Shown piece by piece: positions 24,651 through 34,092 of a stretch of DNA of 64,000 nt. Source of the DNA: Nonomuraea fuscirosea. Its GTDB lineage: Bacteria > Actinomycetota > Actinomycetes > Streptosporangiales > Streptosporangiaceae. A program made the position numbers and the translations under genes. Within the stretch, counting starts at the first letter, position 1. Each line of letters begins with the position of its first letter. A model generated the notes under the pieces. The model saw only the letters and a list, made by a program, of their open reading frames with translations, had not been told where the DNA came from and did no database searches. The stretch is from the NCBI RefSeq assembly GCF_003001935.1, contig NZ_PVNG01000008.1, positions 310,001 through 374,000 of the forward strand. The letters are read 5' to 3'.

Positions 24651-24678
24651 TCGGAGTGCTCTTGAGTGCGACCGTCTG

Positions 24679-26754
24679 TCAGTGGAGGGTGCAGGTGTCG
24701 CCGTTCAGGGTGAAGATCTTCGGGAGGACGTTCGGGCCGGTGTAGTCGCCCACGTAGCCGATCGTGGTCGTGGCGCCCGTGGGGAGGGTGCCGTTGCCGG
24801 GCTCGTTGACGACCTTGACCTGTGCGCCCGTCTGCGTCCACACGCCGCTCCAGCCGCTGTTCAGCCGCTGCCACGGCCGCGGCCAGTCGAACGTCAGGGT
24901 CCAGCCGCTGACGGGGGCGCCGTGGTTGGTGAGGTCGAGGGCGGCGACGTAGCCGCTGGCCCAGTCCGTCTGGATGGTCAGGCGGACGGAGCAGGAGCTG
25001 GTGGCGGGGGTGCCGGTGGTGAAGGTGAGCGGGGGTGAGGGCTCCGACTGGGCGCCGGCGGCGTTCCTGGCGATCACGTTGACGGTGTAGCGGGTGCCGG
25101 GCTTGAGGTTGCGGACCGTGAGGGTGGTTCCGGTGGTCTCGCCCAGCTGCTCGGTGACGGCTCCGTTCTGGCGGTGGACCTCGTACTTGATCCCTGGCCT
25201 GGATGCGGGCCAGGTGATCGTGGCGGTCGTGTCCGTGACCGCGGTCGCGGACGGTTTGCCGGGGGTGGCGGGCAGGCCGGTGGGTGGGGTGGCCGGGCGC
25301 AGGAGGACGGTGGTGAGGGAGAGCGGCGGCAGGGTCTGGCTCGTCGCGGTGCCGGTGGTCGTGGTGGTGATCGAGGTGGCGCCGTTCGTGTGGGTCAGGA
25401 CGGTGGGGGCGCCGGCGGCGGGGGTGAAGCCGGCGTAGTCGATCGCCACGGGGTGGGAGGTGGTGGACGAGGCGTTGATCAGCAGGACGGCCAGGTCGCC
25501 GTTCGGACGGCGGACGGCGTGAGCGGTGACCTCCGGCTGGTCGGACGCGGCGTGGGCGGTGCCCTCCGGCTGGTCGGTCACAGCCTGGTCGGTCGCGGCG
25601 CGGATGAAGCGGTCGCCCGGGCGGGCGAACCGGCTCATCATCCGCAGCGCGTGGTACGGCGCGAAGGGGGTGTTGAGCGCGGGCTCGCAGACGCTGCCGT
25701 CCGAGGTGCAGGCCGCGCTCGACAGCAGGCCGAAGTCGCCGTAGTCGGTGTGCCCCTCGACCTCGGTGACCGCGCCGATGCCGTTGTGCACGTTCCACCA
25801 GTCGACGGTGAACACGCCGGCGGCCAGCAGCGTGGCGTAGGCGTCGGCGGCGGCCAGGGCGCCGGGCTGGGTGTTGCTGCCGTTGCTGCTGCTCCCGGTG
25901 TTGAACTCGGTCATCGCGATGCCGATCCGGTCCGAGCCGGGGCCGGCGTGCCTGGCGATCTGCTCGCGGGTGAGCTGGATCATGTCGGGGACGTGGCCGG
26001 CCCGGTCGAGGGCGCCGGGGTACCAGTGCAGGACGACGAAGTCGATCTTCGAGCCGGCGGTGGCGAGGACGACCTCGTTCCAGCTGCCGCTGTCGCCCTC
26101 GGCGACGATCGCGTCGGGCCAGTTCGCGGGGGTGGTCAGCACCGCGCCGATCTTGAGGGTGGGGTCGACGGCCTTCATCGCGTCGGCGTAGGCCACGACG
26201 TGGCGGGCGTACTCGGCCGGGCTCTTGTCGGCGTGCTCGTCGGCCTCCCAGGCGGTGCCGTAGTGGCCGTTGCCGTAGTTCTCGTTGCCGATCTCCCAGT
26301 ACTTGACGCCGTACTTCCTGACGATGTTGGCCTGGCGCACCCAGGCGGCGGCCTCCGCGGCGGTGCCGGTGCCGTAGTTGGCGGTCACCATCGCCTGCGC
26401 CCCGGTCCGCCGTACGCCGCTCATGAACGTGTCGAAGTCGGTGCCGGGCGCCACGTAACCGCCGGGAGCGGTGTGGTCGGCCCAGTGGTAGATGTCGGAG
26501 TAGGAGCCGCCGGGATAGCGCAGCAGCTTCATGCCCGCGTTCTTGAGCAGGTCGGCGGTGTCGTTCGTGCCCAGGTTCGCGTCCCAGATCGCGTGGTTCG
26601 CGCCGAGGCCCGTCTCGGGGACGGTGGCGAGCGCGGCGCGGGCGTTGACGGTGACCTCGACGGGCGCGTCCCCGTCGGCGTGCGCGATCGGGGTGCTCAG
26701 GGTGGCCAGTGTCAGGACGGCGGCTGACAGGGCTCGTACGAGGGTTCTACGCAT
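24679..26754 (-). CDS. secreted alpha-L-arabinofuranosidase-like glycoside hydrolase with FnIII and CBM2
   Basis: This protein has 691 residues. The signal peptide ends near AHA at 26. The catalytic TIM barrel spans about 35-400, with the acid/base Glu158 in YWEIGNENYG and a probable nucleophile Glu283 in AMTEFNTG, the clan GH-A pattern of GH51-like enzymes. A beta domain follows to about 480, then a fibronectin type III module (about 485-580) and a C-terminal CBM2 of about 100 residues starting at SSCSVRL and ending in CTLH, whose Trp residues (TDWASGY, SGWTLTFDWP, SGVW) bind cellulose or xylan. It should act on plant cell-wall arabinoxylan outside the cell. Residues about 400-425 contain a short imperfect duplication (TDQPEGTAHAA/SDQPEVTAHAV). 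Confidence 0.88.
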   Translation of the reverse strand: MRRTLVRALSAAVLTLATLSTPIAHADGDAPVEVTVNARAALATVPETGLGANHAIWDANLGTNDTADLLKNAGMKLLRYPGGSYSDIYHWADHTAPGGYVAPGTDFDTFMSGVRRTGAQAMVTANYGTGTAAEAAAWVRQANIVRKYGVKYWEIGNENYGNGHYGTAWEADEHADKSPAEYARHVVAYADAMKAVDPTLKIGAVLTTPANWPDAIVAEGDSGSWNEVVLATAGSKIDFVVLHWYPGALDRAGHVPDMIQLTREQIARHAGPGSDRIGIAMTEFNTGSSSNGSNTQPGALAAADAYATLLAAGVFTVDWWNVHNGIGAVTEVEGHTDYGDFGLLSSAACTSDGSVCEPALNTPFAPYHALRMMSRFARPGDRFIRAATDQAVTDQPEGTAHAASDQPEVTAHAVRRPNGDLAVLLINASSTTSHPVAIDYAGFTPAAGAPTVLTHTNGATSITTTTTGTATSQTLPPLSLTTVLLRPATPPTGLPATPGKPSATAVTDTTATITWPASRPGIKYEVHRQNGAVTEQLGETTGTTLTVRNLKPGTRYTVNVIARNAAGAQSEPSPPLTFTTGTPATSSCSVRLTIQTDWASGYVAALDLTNHGAPVSGWTLTFDWPRPWQRLNSGWSGVWTQTGAQVKVVNEPGNGTLPTGATTTIGYVGDYTGPNVLPKIFTLNGDTCTLH

Positions 26755-26873
26755 CGGCGCACCTCACCATGAACGCACAGGAACGGGGGATTCGTGCGAA
26801 GCACCATGATCCTGAGGGGAGCACCAGGAACCCGTCAATCAAGCCTGAAACTTTCAAGTAAAGGCCGGCTGTC

Positions 26874-27863
26874 ATGATGGACGGCATGTTGGAGGTTGCC
26901 GGACTGGGTGAGCTGGAGGAGCGGGCGTACCGGCTGCTCGTACGGGCGGGCGAGGCGGACGCTCCGGGCCTGGCCGAGGAACTGGGCCTGACCGCGGAGG
27001 CGGCGGAGGCGGCGCTGACGGGCATGCGGAGCGCGGGCCTGGCCCGCGAGGTGGCGCCCGGCAGGTTCGCGCCGGTGGCGCCGGACGTGGCGCTCGGCCC
27101 CAGACTCGTACGCCGGCAGGAGACGATCGACTGGGCCAGGCAGGCCGTGGAGCAACTGGCCGAGGAATACCGGGCCAGCGCCCGCAGGAGGGACGCCGAC
27201 GGCCTGGTGGAGGTGCTGCCGAGCAGGGAGGCGCTGCGCGAGCAGGTCAGGCACCTCCAGGACAGCGCCAAGGAGGAGGTCCTCTACTTCTGCCGGGCCG
27301 GCCACGTGGTGATGCCGTCGGAGGACAACACCGAGGAGCTGGAGGCGCTCGGCCGGGGCGTGAGCTACCGCGTCATCTACGAGCGGGCCCTGCTGGAGCA
27401 GCCGGGGATGGTGGCCAACGTCGCCTACGGGATCCAGTTAGGCGAGCAGGCCCGCGCCGTACGGGTGCTGCCGGTGCGGATGATGATCGCCGACCGGGCC
27501 ACCGCGCTGCTGCCGCTGGTCCAGCACGCGGGCGGGATGACCGAGCCCACGGCCGCACTCGTGCGCGGCAGCAGCCTGCTGGAGGCGCTGATCGCGCTGT
27601 TCGAGGCCCAGTGGGAGCGGGCCACGCCGATCAGGTTCCTGGAGGACGGCCGGGTCACGGAGGCGCCGCCCTGCCCGCTGGACGCCGACGAGCTCTATCT
27701 GCTGTCGCTGCTGGTGGCGGGCGTGCCGGAGAAGACGATCGCGAGCCAGCTCGGGCTCAGTCTCCGTACGGTGCAGCGCCGCGTCTACCACCTGATGCGG
27801 CTCGCGGGCGCGCAGACCAGGATGCAACTTGCCTGGCATGCGGCCCGCGAGCGCTGGTTGTGA
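26874..27863 (+). CDS. TrmB/LuxR-type transcriptional regulator
   Basis: This protein has 329 residues. The N-terminus is a winged-helix of TrmB type (LEERAYRLLVRAGEADAPGLAEELGLTAEAAEAALTGMRSAGL). The middle is a sensor domain of the phospholipase-D-like TrmB kind. The C-terminus is a LuxR helix-turn-helix (DELYLLSLLVAGVPEKTIASQLGLSLRTVQRRVYHLM). This domain order is common in Streptomyces and relatives. It is divergent from the arabinofuranosidase gene (gap 119 bp) and convergent with the subtilase gene. Control of the glycosidase is a fair inference from position. ATG 26877 or 26889 are other possible starts. Confidence 0.83.
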   Translation: MMDGMLEVAGLGELEERAYRLLVRAGEADAPGLAEELGLTAEAAEAALTGMRSAGLAREVAPGRFAPVAPDVALGPRLVRRQETIDWARQAVEQLAEEYRASARRRDADGLVEVLPSREALREQVRHLQDSAKEEVLYFCRAGHVVMPSEDNTEELEALGRGVSYRVIYERALLEQPGMVANVAYGIQLGEQARAVRVLPVRMMIADRATALLPLVQHAGGMTEPTAALVRGSSLLEALIALFEAQWERATPIRFLEDGRVTEAPPCPLDADELYLLSLLVAGVPEKTIASQLGLSLRTVQRRVYHLMRLAGAQTRMQLAWHAARERWL

Positions 27864-27872
27864 CCTATCTGA

Positions 27873-30800
27873 CTACTTGACCCCGTACGCCCGGGTCACG
27901 GTCTGCTCGAACTTCTCACCTGACGCGCCCGTCGCGGTGACCCGCAGGGACACCCCGGCCGAGGTGGCGCGGTGCGCGACCAGCGTCGTGTAGCGGCCCT
28001 GGCCGAGCGGGACGAGCGCCAGGCGATGCCAGGACTTCCCGTCGTCGTAGGACAGCTCGGCCGTCAGCTTGCGCGCCTGGCGGGCGGTGAAACCGATCGG
28101 GACGGGCAGCGTCCTGTGCACCCTGCCCTCCAGGTCGGCGGGCACGTCGTAGTCCACGCCGAGCAGGGGGAGCGCCTTGGCGCCCTCGGTGCGGGCCGAC
28201 CTGAACGTCCACGCCGACTGGGTGGCGGTGGCGTAGCGCCACTCCTCCGAGGTCCTGGTCGTGGCCAGCTCCAGGCGGTACTCGGCGTTCTGCGCGACGG
28301 TCTCGAACGTGCCGCGCAGGTTGGCGCGCTCCTCCACCAGCTGCCCGTCACGCAGGATGCGGGCCGTGCTGGTGTCCTTGTCGCCGCTGCCGCCGCTGTA
28401 GCCGTAATGTCCGTTCCTGTCCACGAACTCGGGGACGTGCAGCGAGAGCACGTCGCCCGTGCGGGTGGACTCGAGCGCCGCCGGGCGGACGACCGGGCCG
28501 AACCAGTTCTCCTTGACGACCTCGCCCGCCCGGTACGACCGCGGCGCGTCGGTCACGCCGCCGCGCAGCCGGCTGCTGGACTCCCAGGTGAGCATGTGCT
28601 GGACGACGTGCTGCCACTGGGTGTCGCCGGAGCTGACGTACTCGGCCCTGCTCAGCGGCGTCGGCACGATGCGCTGGGTCTCCATCTGCAGGCCCAGGTC
28701 GTACCCCTGCCAGGGCCGCCAGCCGAAGCGCTGGTCCTTGCCGTAGCGCTCGCCGCCCGACTCGTGGTAGCCGGAGCTCACCAGAGCGGTGTTGCGCCAG
28801 TTCACCTCGTGCACGATCCGCTCGGGCACCCGGCCCTGGGCGACCTGCATGACCTCGTACAGGTACGGGGTGTCGAACGCGCCCTTCACCTCCAGCGTGC
28901 CGCGGCCCGCCCGCGCCTGCTTCAGCAGCTCCTGACCACGGTCATGGGTGATCATCAGCGTGGGCAGCGGATCCCGGTCGCCGGTCGGCTGCCAGGGCTG
29001 CCACATCGCGCGCCCGTCGGGCCCGACCACGACCGCCGCCGCCGCGCCGGCCGCGGCCAGCGCGTCGAGCTTGCCGGTCCAGTCGCCGAAGGACTCGCTG
29101 GTGATGACCGCGGCCTTGCCCTTGAGCTTGCCTGCCGTTCCCTCGGCCAGTGGCCAGCGCTTGGTGCCCTCGATCCGCGGCGACCTGATCGTCGGCCGCA
29201 CCACCAGATCGTCCCGCTCGAGCTTGGCCGTCACACGGGGCGCGGCCAGCTGCCAGCGGGAGGCGAACTCGAAGGTGCCGTTGGTCACCGGCTTGGTGGG
29301 GGTGACCGCGAGCTGCTCGACCGAGGGGAAGTTCATGGCGCCGAGGCTGATCTTGCGGTTGCCGTACTCGCGGTGGGTGAAGTAGGTGGCGATGCCGTCC
29401 TGGGCCACCGGCTGCGAGGTCCTGATCTCGATCGGCACGGCGGTCCTGGCGTCGAGGACGACCTCCAGGTCCTTGTCGACCCGCAGCTCGGGGACGACGA
29501 CGAGGGAGTCGACGGGCAGCTCGTCGTGCGTCTCTCCCATGATGGCCTGCATGTGGTACGTGCCCTCAGGCACCTCCACCGTCCAGCCCTCGTTCTCCTT
29601 GAGGATGTAGCCGTAGGCGTCGTCCAGGCTGCTGGCGCCGTACAGGGCGATGAGCGGTACCCGGGCGGCGTTGCCGTCGCGCTCGACACCGGTGAAGTGC
29701 ACCGTGCGCGTCTTGCCGCGGCGCGTCAGCGCGATCGTGGTGTGCGCGACGGCCGCGCCGTCGGCCGTGGTGGCGGTGACGTAGCCGGCGTGCCGGCCGT
29801 GGTTCAGCTTGGCCAGGTCCACGCTGAGCCGCGCGGTCGCGCTCGCTCCCGGCTCGACCGTCAGCGTCGTCGCCGACAGCGTCACGGCGCCCTCGCCGGG
29901 GGTGGTCCCGTCCAGGTTGGTCAGCACGGGGGCGAGCGTGAGCGTCACGGCGGACTCACCCGAGTTCGTGTACGTGATCGTGCCGCCGGGGGTGCCGGTG
30001 TCACCGTCCTCGTGCACGCCCATGCTGATCGAGGCGGTGGCCGTGACCGCCTGGCGCAGGGCCCGCGGCACGTCGAGGCGTCCGCCGCCCTGCTCGAACG
30101 GCGTCTGACCGGCGATCGTCTTCGCCGTGGACACGAGCGCGTCCTTGAGCCGCCCGGCCTCCCAGTCGGGGTGGCGCTGGGCCAGGATCGCCGCCGCGCC
30201 CGCCACGTGCGGGGTGGCCATGGAGGTGCCGTTGAGCTTGGTGTAGAAGTCGTCCACAGGCGTGCCGAGGCCGGTGCCCGCGGCCCTGGCGGCCGTGATG
30301 CCGACGCCGGGCGCGGTGATGTCCGGCTTGATCGCCTCGTCCAGGCGCGGGCCGCGGCTGGAGAACGACGCGAGCGCGTCGTTCCCGTCCACCGCGCCGA
30401 CGGTCAGCGCCGAGCTGGCCGCGCCGGGGGAGCCGACCGTGTAGGCGTCGCCCTCGTTGCCCGCCGCGATGACGAACAGGGTGCCGGTCTGCTCCGTCAG
30501 CGTGTCCACGGCGACGCTGAGCGGGTCGGTGCCGTCCGTGGCGCCGCCGCCGAGGCTCATGCTGATGATGTCGGCGCCGCTCTCCTGGGCCGCCCACTCC
30601 ATGCCGGCCAGCACCTGCGACTCCGAGCCGCTGCCCCTGCTGTCCAGGACCTTGCCGATCAGCAGCTCGGCGCCGGGGGCGACGCCCTTGCGCAGGCCGT
30701 TCGAGCCCGCGCCGGTGCCCGCCACGGTGGCGGCGACGTGGGTGCCGTGGCCGTGCTCGTCCTTGGCCGACGGGTCGGCGGTGAAGTTCCGGGCCTGGGT

Positions 30801-31466
30801 GATCTTGCCCGCGACGTCGGGGTGGGTCTCGTCGATGCCGGTGTCCAGCACCGCGACCTTGACGCCCTTGCCGTCGTAGCCGTCCTGCCACGCCTGCGGC
30901 GCGCCCACCTGCGGCACGCTGTGCTCCAGCGAGGCGCTCACCTTGCCGTCCAGCCACACCTTGGCCAGCCCGTCACGCAGCTTCGGCTCGCCGCCGTCGC
31001 CCCACAGGGTGGGCAGGGCGTCCTTGTCGGCCCGCATCGCGCGCGCGTTCACGCTGTGCAGGGTGACGGCCTCGGCGCCGCGGTCCTTGTAGGCCAGGAT
31101 GAGCGGCAGCACGTCGCTGCTCTCGTCGTCGTAACCCTGCTCGATCAGCTCACCGACCGAGAACAGCCGCTCGTCCATCAGGCCGCGCGACAGGTACGGA
31201 ACCATGTCGGCCGGCGTGATCACCAGGTCGCCGTTCTCCTCCTTGGTGAAGAACCTGACGGCCTCCCTTCCCTTGCCGGGTTCCACGGTCGCGGCGCGCT
31301 TTCCGCCGGCGAACTCCTGTACGGTCACCACGTCACCGGTGATCAGCGTGACCCGGTGCAGCTCTCCGCCTTGCGCGGGCCCTGGCTCCGCGGCCTGCGC
31401 GGGCACCGGGACGGCGAGCATCGCCAGGCCCACGCCGGCGGCGGCGAGGCGGGGGATCCATCTCAT
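27873..31466 (-). CDS. large secreted subtilisin-like serine peptidase (S8)
   Basis: This protein has 1197 residues. The signal peptide ends near AQA at 25 and a propeptide follows to about 180. The S8 catalytic domain spans about 190-475 with Asp208 (VAVLDTGID), His240 (HGHGTHVA), oxyanion Asn337 (IAAGNEG) and Ser415 (NGTSMATPHVAG). The 700-residue C-terminal part holds Ig-like and carboxypeptidase-regulatory-like beta domains and a protease-associated-type segment (VVVGPDGRAMWQP). The architecture matches the big extracellular subtilases of Streptomyces and Nonomuraea, which degrade proteins outside the cell. It is intact and about three times the size of simple subtilisins. It stands alone between convergent and unrelated neighbours. 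Confidence 0.92.
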   Translation of the reverse strand: MRWIPRLAAAGVGLAMLAVPVPAQAAEPGPAQGGELHRVTLITGDVVTVQEFAGGKRAATVEPGKGREAVRFFTKEENGDLVITPADMVPYLSRGLMDERLFSVGELIEQGYDDESSDVLPLILAYKDRGAEAVTLHSVNARAMRADKDALPTLWGDGGEPKLRDGLAKVWLDGKVSASLEHSVPQVGAPQAWQDGYDGKGVKVAVLDTGIDETHPDVAGKITQARNFTADPSAKDEHGHGTHVAATVAGTGAGSNGLRKGVAPGAELLIGKVLDSRGSGSESQVLAGMEWAAQESGADIISMSLGGGATDGTDPLSVAVDTLTEQTGTLFVIAAGNEGDAYTVGSPGAASSALTVGAVDGNDALASFSSRGPRLDEAIKPDITAPGVGITAARAAGTGLGTPVDDFYTKLNGTSMATPHVAGAAAILAQRHPDWEAGRLKDALVSTAKTIAGQTPFEQGGGRLDVPRALRQAVTATASISMGVHEDGDTGTPGGTITYTNSGESAVTLTLAPVLTNLDGTTPGEGAVTLSATTLTVEPGASATARLSVDLAKLNHGRHAGYVTATTADGAAVAHTTIALTRRGKTRTVHFTGVERDGNAARVPLIALYGASSLDDAYGYILKENEGWTVEVPEGTYHMQAIMGETHDELPVDSLVVVPELRVDKDLEVVLDARTAVPIEIRTSQPVAQDGIATYFTHREYGNRKISLGAMNFPSVEQLAVTPTKPVTNGTFEFASRWQLAAPRVTAKLERDDLVVRPTIRSPRIEGTKRWPLAEGTAGKLKGKAAVITSESFGDWTGKLDALAAAGAAAAVVVGPDGRAMWQPWQPTGDRDPLPTLMITHDRGQELLKQARAGRGTLEVKGAFDTPYLYEVMQVAQGRVPERIVHEVNWRNTALVSSGYHESGGERYGKDQRFGWRPWQGYDLGLQMETQRIVPTPLSRAEYVSSGDTQWQHVVQHMLTWESSSRLRGGVTDAPRSYRAGEVVKENWFGPVVRPAALESTRTGDVLSLHVPEFVDRNGHYGYSGGSGDKDTSTARILRDGQLVEERANLRGTFETVAQNAEYRLELATTRTSEEWRYATATQSAWTFRSARTEGAKALPLLGVDYDVPADLEGRVHRTLPVPIGFTARQARKLTAELSYDDGKSWHRLALVPLGQGRYTTLVAHRATSAGVSLRVTATGASGEKFEQTVTRAYGVK

Positions 31467-31580
31467 GAGCGAACCGATCTGTCGTGCTGCTTCAGTCGCT
31501 CATGAGAATGAGGGATCACGTGCGCGCGGAGGAGTCTTTTGTCCTGGTCAAAGGGCGACATGTCATGAACACGACAGCTC

Positions 31581-31605
31581 GTGGGCGGGCGATGCGCCCG
31601 CCCAC
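31581..31605 (-). terminator. hairpin downstream of the secreted protein gene at 31620
   Basis: GTGGGCGGGC and GCCCGCCCAC form a perfect 10-bp stem with a 5-base loop, 15 bp past the minus-strand stop. No T-run follows. Confidence 0.6.
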
Positions 31606-31619
31606 TGCCCGCCGGCGGC

Positions 31620-32441
31620 TCAGTTGTACTTGTACAGGCGCGTGCCCTTGCGGCGGTTCTCGTCGAACAGCGAGGCCCGGTACATGCTGATGGACAGGTC
31701 GCCGTGCTCGGCCTTGCCGCACGTGCCGGCGCCGGCCAGCTGGTGGATCTCGTAACGGGTGGTCGGGTCGCCGCCCACGAAGTACTCGGCGCGGGCCTGG
31801 TAGCGGTCGGCGCCGGTGTCGCAGGCGTAGACGAAGGTGTGCCGCTCGGCGAAGCACACGCTCGCCGCGCCCTTGGTGGCGGTGCACACCTTGGACTTGG
31901 CGCGGGCGGCCGCGGGGGTGGTGCGGGAGTCGCGCTTAACGGGATATTTCGCGACATTTCGTACGGTCTTCCAGCGGCCGTAGCCGACCCGGCGGTCACC
32001 CCGGTAGAGGGCGGCCCGGAAGGTCACGACCTTGCCGATCTCCCGGCTGCCGCGTACCTCGCCCTTGCGGCCCAGGTTGTGGATGACGTACTTGGTGCCC
32101 AGGTAGCCGTTCAGGTAGTACTCGACGGCCGGATGCATGTGGTCGTCCCGGGTGTCCTCGACCGTGACCCCCGGACGGCTGCTGCTGTCGGGCCCCACGC
32201 ACGCCTCGACCCCCTTGAGCCGCGCGCACACCGGCTCCGCCTCCGCCTTGGCCGCCGCCACGGGGGCCGCGACGGGCGTGCCGGTCGCGGCCGGGGGAGC
32301 GGTTCTGACGGACTGGACCGCCGGCACCGCAGGGGCCTCCCGGATCGCCGGACCGGCCGCCACCTTGGCGGCGGCCCCGTCGGCGCTGATCGCGGTGGCT
32401 GCCATGACGGCAGCGGCGATGACCATGCGACGTAATGCCAC
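31620..32441 (-). CDS. hypothetical secreted protein, cysteine-containing
   Basis: This protein has about 273 residues. A signal peptide is present (ALRRMVIAAAVMAATAISADGAAA), followed by an Ala/Pro-rich linker and a domain with two similar halves. Each half contains a Tyr-rich strand and an IHxL segment (KYVIHNLGRKG, RYEIHQLAGAG) and an RAxLYRG/RASLFDE motif. Six cysteines (PVCAR, EACVG, KVCTA, SVCFA, YACDT, GTCGK) suggest three disulfides. I recognise no family, but the repeated halves are apparent. The start is uncertain: GTG 32441 gives the best signal peptide, with GTG 32465 and ATG 32426 as alternatives. Confidence 0.68.
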   Translation of the reverse strand: MALRRMVIAAAVMAATAISADGAAAKVAAGPAIREAPAVPAVQSVRTAPPAATGTPVAAPVAAAKAEAEPVCARLKGVEACVGPDSSSRPGVTVEDTRDDHMHPAVEYYLNGYLGTKYVIHNLGRKGEVRGSREIGKVVTFRAALYRGDRRVGYGRWKTVRNVAKYPVKRDSRTTPAAARAKSKVCTATKGAASVCFAERHTFVYACDTGADRYQARAEYFVGGDPTTRYEIHQLAGAGTCGKAEHGDLSISMYRASLFDENRRKGTRLYKYN

Positions 32442-32625
32442 AACTTCACCAGCCTCAGTTGTCACAAAGCTTGCCTGAATGTGACGCGGATAACAGCCGG
32501 GAAGTTCGGAAAGAGTACGAAATCGTCTAGCCGGTGTTCAGAGACGCGGGTGCCGGGGACGGACGCCGGCTGAAAAGGCGACGCCGGCGCCCCCGTGGAG
32601 GGAGGCCGGCGCGGAGCCGGAGCGG

Positions 32626-33120
32626 TCAGGTGAGGTTCTGCCGCCTCTTCGGGGTCACGCTGGCCAGCAGCAGAAGCAGCGCGCTCTGGGCCAGCATGCC
32701 GGGCGCGAGCGGCGGCGCCGCCCCCACCGACTTCGTCAGCGCGTACCACCACTGGGTGAGCGGCGAGTAGGTGTCCCAGTCGGCGTCCACCACGCCCATG
32801 CCGTGGTTGACCGACACGTGCACGAACACGCCGTACGCCGACGCCACCAGCACGACGGCGGCCAGCACGCGCGCCACGGTCAGCGCGCTGCCCGAGTCGC
32901 GTACCGCCAGCAGGATCAGCGCCACCACGAGCAGCGCCAGCGCGGCCCAGGGGATCAGCTGGGTGGGGGTCTGCCAGTGACGCTCGAAGGCGAGTTCGAG
33001 AGCGGCGCCCAGAACGCCGATCACGACCAGCGCCAGCAGTCCCAGCCGCAGCATCGTGGTGCCGGCCGGGGCGCGCCGGCGGGTCGGCCGCTCGGTCGTT
33101 TCAGGGGGAGTAGAGGTCAT
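32626..33120 (-). CDS. small integral membrane protein
   Basis: This protein has 164 residues with four predicted membrane helices (about 28-48, 59-78, 84-110 and 130-155) after a short Thr/Pro/Arg-rich cytoplasmic N-terminus. The last loop holds DADWDTYSPLTQWWYALT. I recognise no family. The start at ATG 33120 removes 44 non-conserved-looking residues from the longest frame. It is divergent from the methyltransferase gene at 33370. Confidence 0.68.
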   Translation of the reverse strand: MTSTPPETTERPTRRRAPAGTTMLRLGLLALVVIGVLGAALELAFERHWQTPTQLIPWAALALLVVALILLAVRDSGSALTVARVLAAVVLVASAYGVFVHVSVNHGMGVVDADWDTYSPLTQWWYALTKSVGAAPPLAPGMLAQSALLLLLASVTPKRRQNLT

Positions 33121-33369
33121 GTGCGGGACCACCGTCCGTGCGAGGGGTCTTCGTCCGCCTCCAACGTCTCCAGGCATCCTCAGAGGAGTCTCAGCGAATT
33201 CTGAAGATCTGGTGAGAACTCGCCCCCGCGTACGGCTGCACGAGATCTTCACGACATCCGCACACCGGCCTGGTGGAACGGAACGGCCGTGCGCGGTGTG
33301 CTCGGAACGTACGCCGTCGCGCCACGGAAGTCACGTGCTCTCGACGCTCGCCCGAGGGAGAGTGACCCC

Positions 33370-34092
33370 ATGACCGAGCAGAGCCGTCACCGCCCGCTGA
33401 TGTCCGCCGAGCACGCCGAGCGCATCCGCCGCTGGCACGAGAACGCCTACCGCGCCGCGACGGAAGAGGGCGCGGAGGAGCTGACGTTCGCCTATCTGAG
33501 CAGGACCATCGTCGTCCCGCCCGGCGTGCAGCCGATCACCGGCATGTCCCACCTGCTCGGCGAGGCGGTGCTGGCCGAGGTGAAGGAGGGCGACCGGGTG
33601 CTCGACATGGGCACGGGCAGCGGGGTCAACGCCGTGCTGGCCGCGTCCAAGGCCGCCGAGGTGCTGGCGGTGGACGTCGACCCGCGCGCCGTCGAGGCGG
33701 CCCGGCGCAACGCGGAACGCAACGGCGTCCAGGTCGAGGTGCGGGTGAGCGACGTCTTCAGCGCCGTCGAAGGCGTGTTCGACCTGATCGTCTTCGATCC
33801 GCCGTTCCGCTGGTTCGCGCCCCGGGACCCGTTCGAGGCCGCCACCACGGACGAGGACTACCGGGCCATGACCGCGTTCTTCCGCGACGTCCGCGGCCAC
33901 CTCGCGCCGGACGGCCGGATGCTGGTGTTCTTCGGCACCTCGGGTGACCTGGAGCATCTGCGTTCGCTGGCGCGCGCGGCCGGGTTCGGCGCCGAGGTCG
34001 TGGCCCATCGGGACCTCGACAAGGAGGGCTGGCGGGTCGATTACTACACGTTCTTGATGAGGTGGGTGACGCCGGGTGGAGAACTGGATTGA
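33370..34092 (+). CDS. class I SAM-dependent methyltransferase, PrmC/HemK-like
   Basis: This protein has 240 residues. SAM motif I is VLDMGTGSGVNAVLAA, the acidic ribose contact is VDVDPRAVEAARRNAERN, and motif IV is VFDPPFRWF, the (N/D)PP(Y/F) signature of enzymes that methylate a planar amide or amine nitrogen (glutamine of release factors, or adenine and guanine). GGGAGAG precedes the ATG. The next gene overlaps its 3' end by 17 bp, so the two are coupled. The specific substrate is not determinable. Confidence 0.85.
   Translation: MTEQSRHRPLMSAEHAERIRRWHENAYRAATEEGAEELTFAYLSRTIVVPPGVQPITGMSHLLGEAVLAEVKEGDRVLDMGTGSGVNAVLAASKAAEVLAVDVDPRAVEAARRNAERNGVQVEVRVSDVFSAVEGVFDLIVFDPPFRWFAPRDPFEAATTDEDYRAMTAFFRDVRGHLAPDGRMLVFFGTSGDLEHLRSLARAAGFGAEVVAHRDLDKEGWRVDYYTFLMRWVTPGGELD

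Noticed and set aside
27972..31505. A 1177-codon open frame antisense to the subtilase gene
   Set aside because: It mirrors the codon positions of the real gene, has low-complexity Arg/Gly/Val-rich translation and no motif. The sense strand has a complete S8 catalytic triad.
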